Positions 14,315 to 14,402 of a stretch of DNA of 14,402 nucleotides are shown piece after piece. This DNA is from a gamma proteobacterium symbiont of Bathyaustriella thionipta (GTDB lineage Bacteria; Pseudomonadota; Gammaproteobacteria; Chromatiales; Chromatiaceae). Under the pieces are notes generated by a model. The model ran no database searches and was not told where the DNA came from. It saw only the letters and a program-made list of their open reading frames with translations. The stretch is from contig JAHXHF010000313.1 in the NCBI GenBank assembly GCA_025656895.1, positions 1 through 14,402 on the forward strand, read 5' to 3'. Both the position numbers and the translations under genes were made by a program. Within the stretch, counting starts at the first letter, position 1, and each line of letters starts with the position of its first letter.

Positions 14315-14351
14315 ACGGCTCAGTATCTAGGGCAATCGGGCTTAAAACAGC

Positions 14352-14380
14352 TTGATTCTAGAAATTACATAAGGTATTAG
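14352..14380 (+). promoter_or_regulatory. Candidate rightward promoter at the window edge
   Basis: TTGATT (14352-14357) and TATTAG (14375-14380) are spaced by exactly 17 bases and each match the sigma-70 consensus at 4 of 6 positions, within an AT-rich stretch. A 5-bp inverted repeat, CCTTT (14387-14391) with AAAGG (14397-14401), follows. A gene probably starts beyond the right edge. Confidence 0.35.
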
Positions 14381-14402
14381 GTGTATCCTTTTGAATAAAG
14401 GG

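Noticed and set aside
1..14402. Mobile element, phage or defence system
   Set aside because: No transposase, integrase, attachment-site duplication, toxin-antitoxin pair or nuclease-like gene is visible; gene content is conserved housekeeping with even base composition.

Overview
The window reads as a chromosomal housekeeping segment from a gammaproteobacterium of moderate GC content. The left half keeps the order aroA-cmk-rpsA-ihfB-lapA-lapB-pyrF, which is typical of gammaproteobacteria. The LapA/LapB pair implies a lipopolysaccharide-bearing outer membrane. I cannot go safely below class level from sequence alone. No tRNA, rRNA, CRISPR array, insertion sequence, phage gene or integrase is visible. 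No stretch longer than about 180 bases lacks a gene; the longest gaps (3043-3221 and 13096-13264) hold terminators and possible promoter or operator elements.

Layout, left to right. (1) 1-3106: the 3' part of aroA (shikimate pathway), overlapping cmk (CMP kinase) by an ATGA junction, then a terminator-like hairpin and rpsA (ribosomal protein S1) with its own terminator. (2) 3222-5081: ihfB (IHF beta), lapA and lapB (control of LPS synthesis through LpxC turnover), ended by a strong hairpin. (3) 5092-6226: pyrF (UMP synthesis) with a TTG start and a second small hairpin plus U7 just upstream, then a small secreted helix-hairpin-helix (ComEA-like) protein and a strong terminator. (4) 6234-7836: cysC (APS kinase) and galU (UDP-glucose pyrophosphorylase). 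(5) 7959-10907: a 982-residue DUF748/AsmA-like envelope protein. (6) 11014-13157: the ribosomal operon rpsF-rpsR-(DUF2232 membrane protein)-rplI with a strong terminator. (7) 13265-14402: an uncharacterised 118-residue protein, a single-domain PqiA-like membrane protein, a possible small two-helix membrane protein on the minus strand, and a possible rightward promoter at the edge.

Functionally the genes serve translation (S1, S6, S18, L9), nucleotide supply (Cmk, PyrF), chromosome architecture (IHF) and envelope assembly (LapAB, GalU, the DUF748 protein, the PqiA-like protein). CysC adds activated sulfate (PAPS). I do not see a clear new multi-gene system. The points most worth a second look are an orphan cysC beside galU at a site that carries O-antigen genes in some relatives, the attenuator-like structure in front of pyrF, the large DUF748 protein with four cysteines, an 11-bp-spaced tandem repeat before the 118-residue gene, and the uncharacterised genes that follow rplI in place of dnaB.
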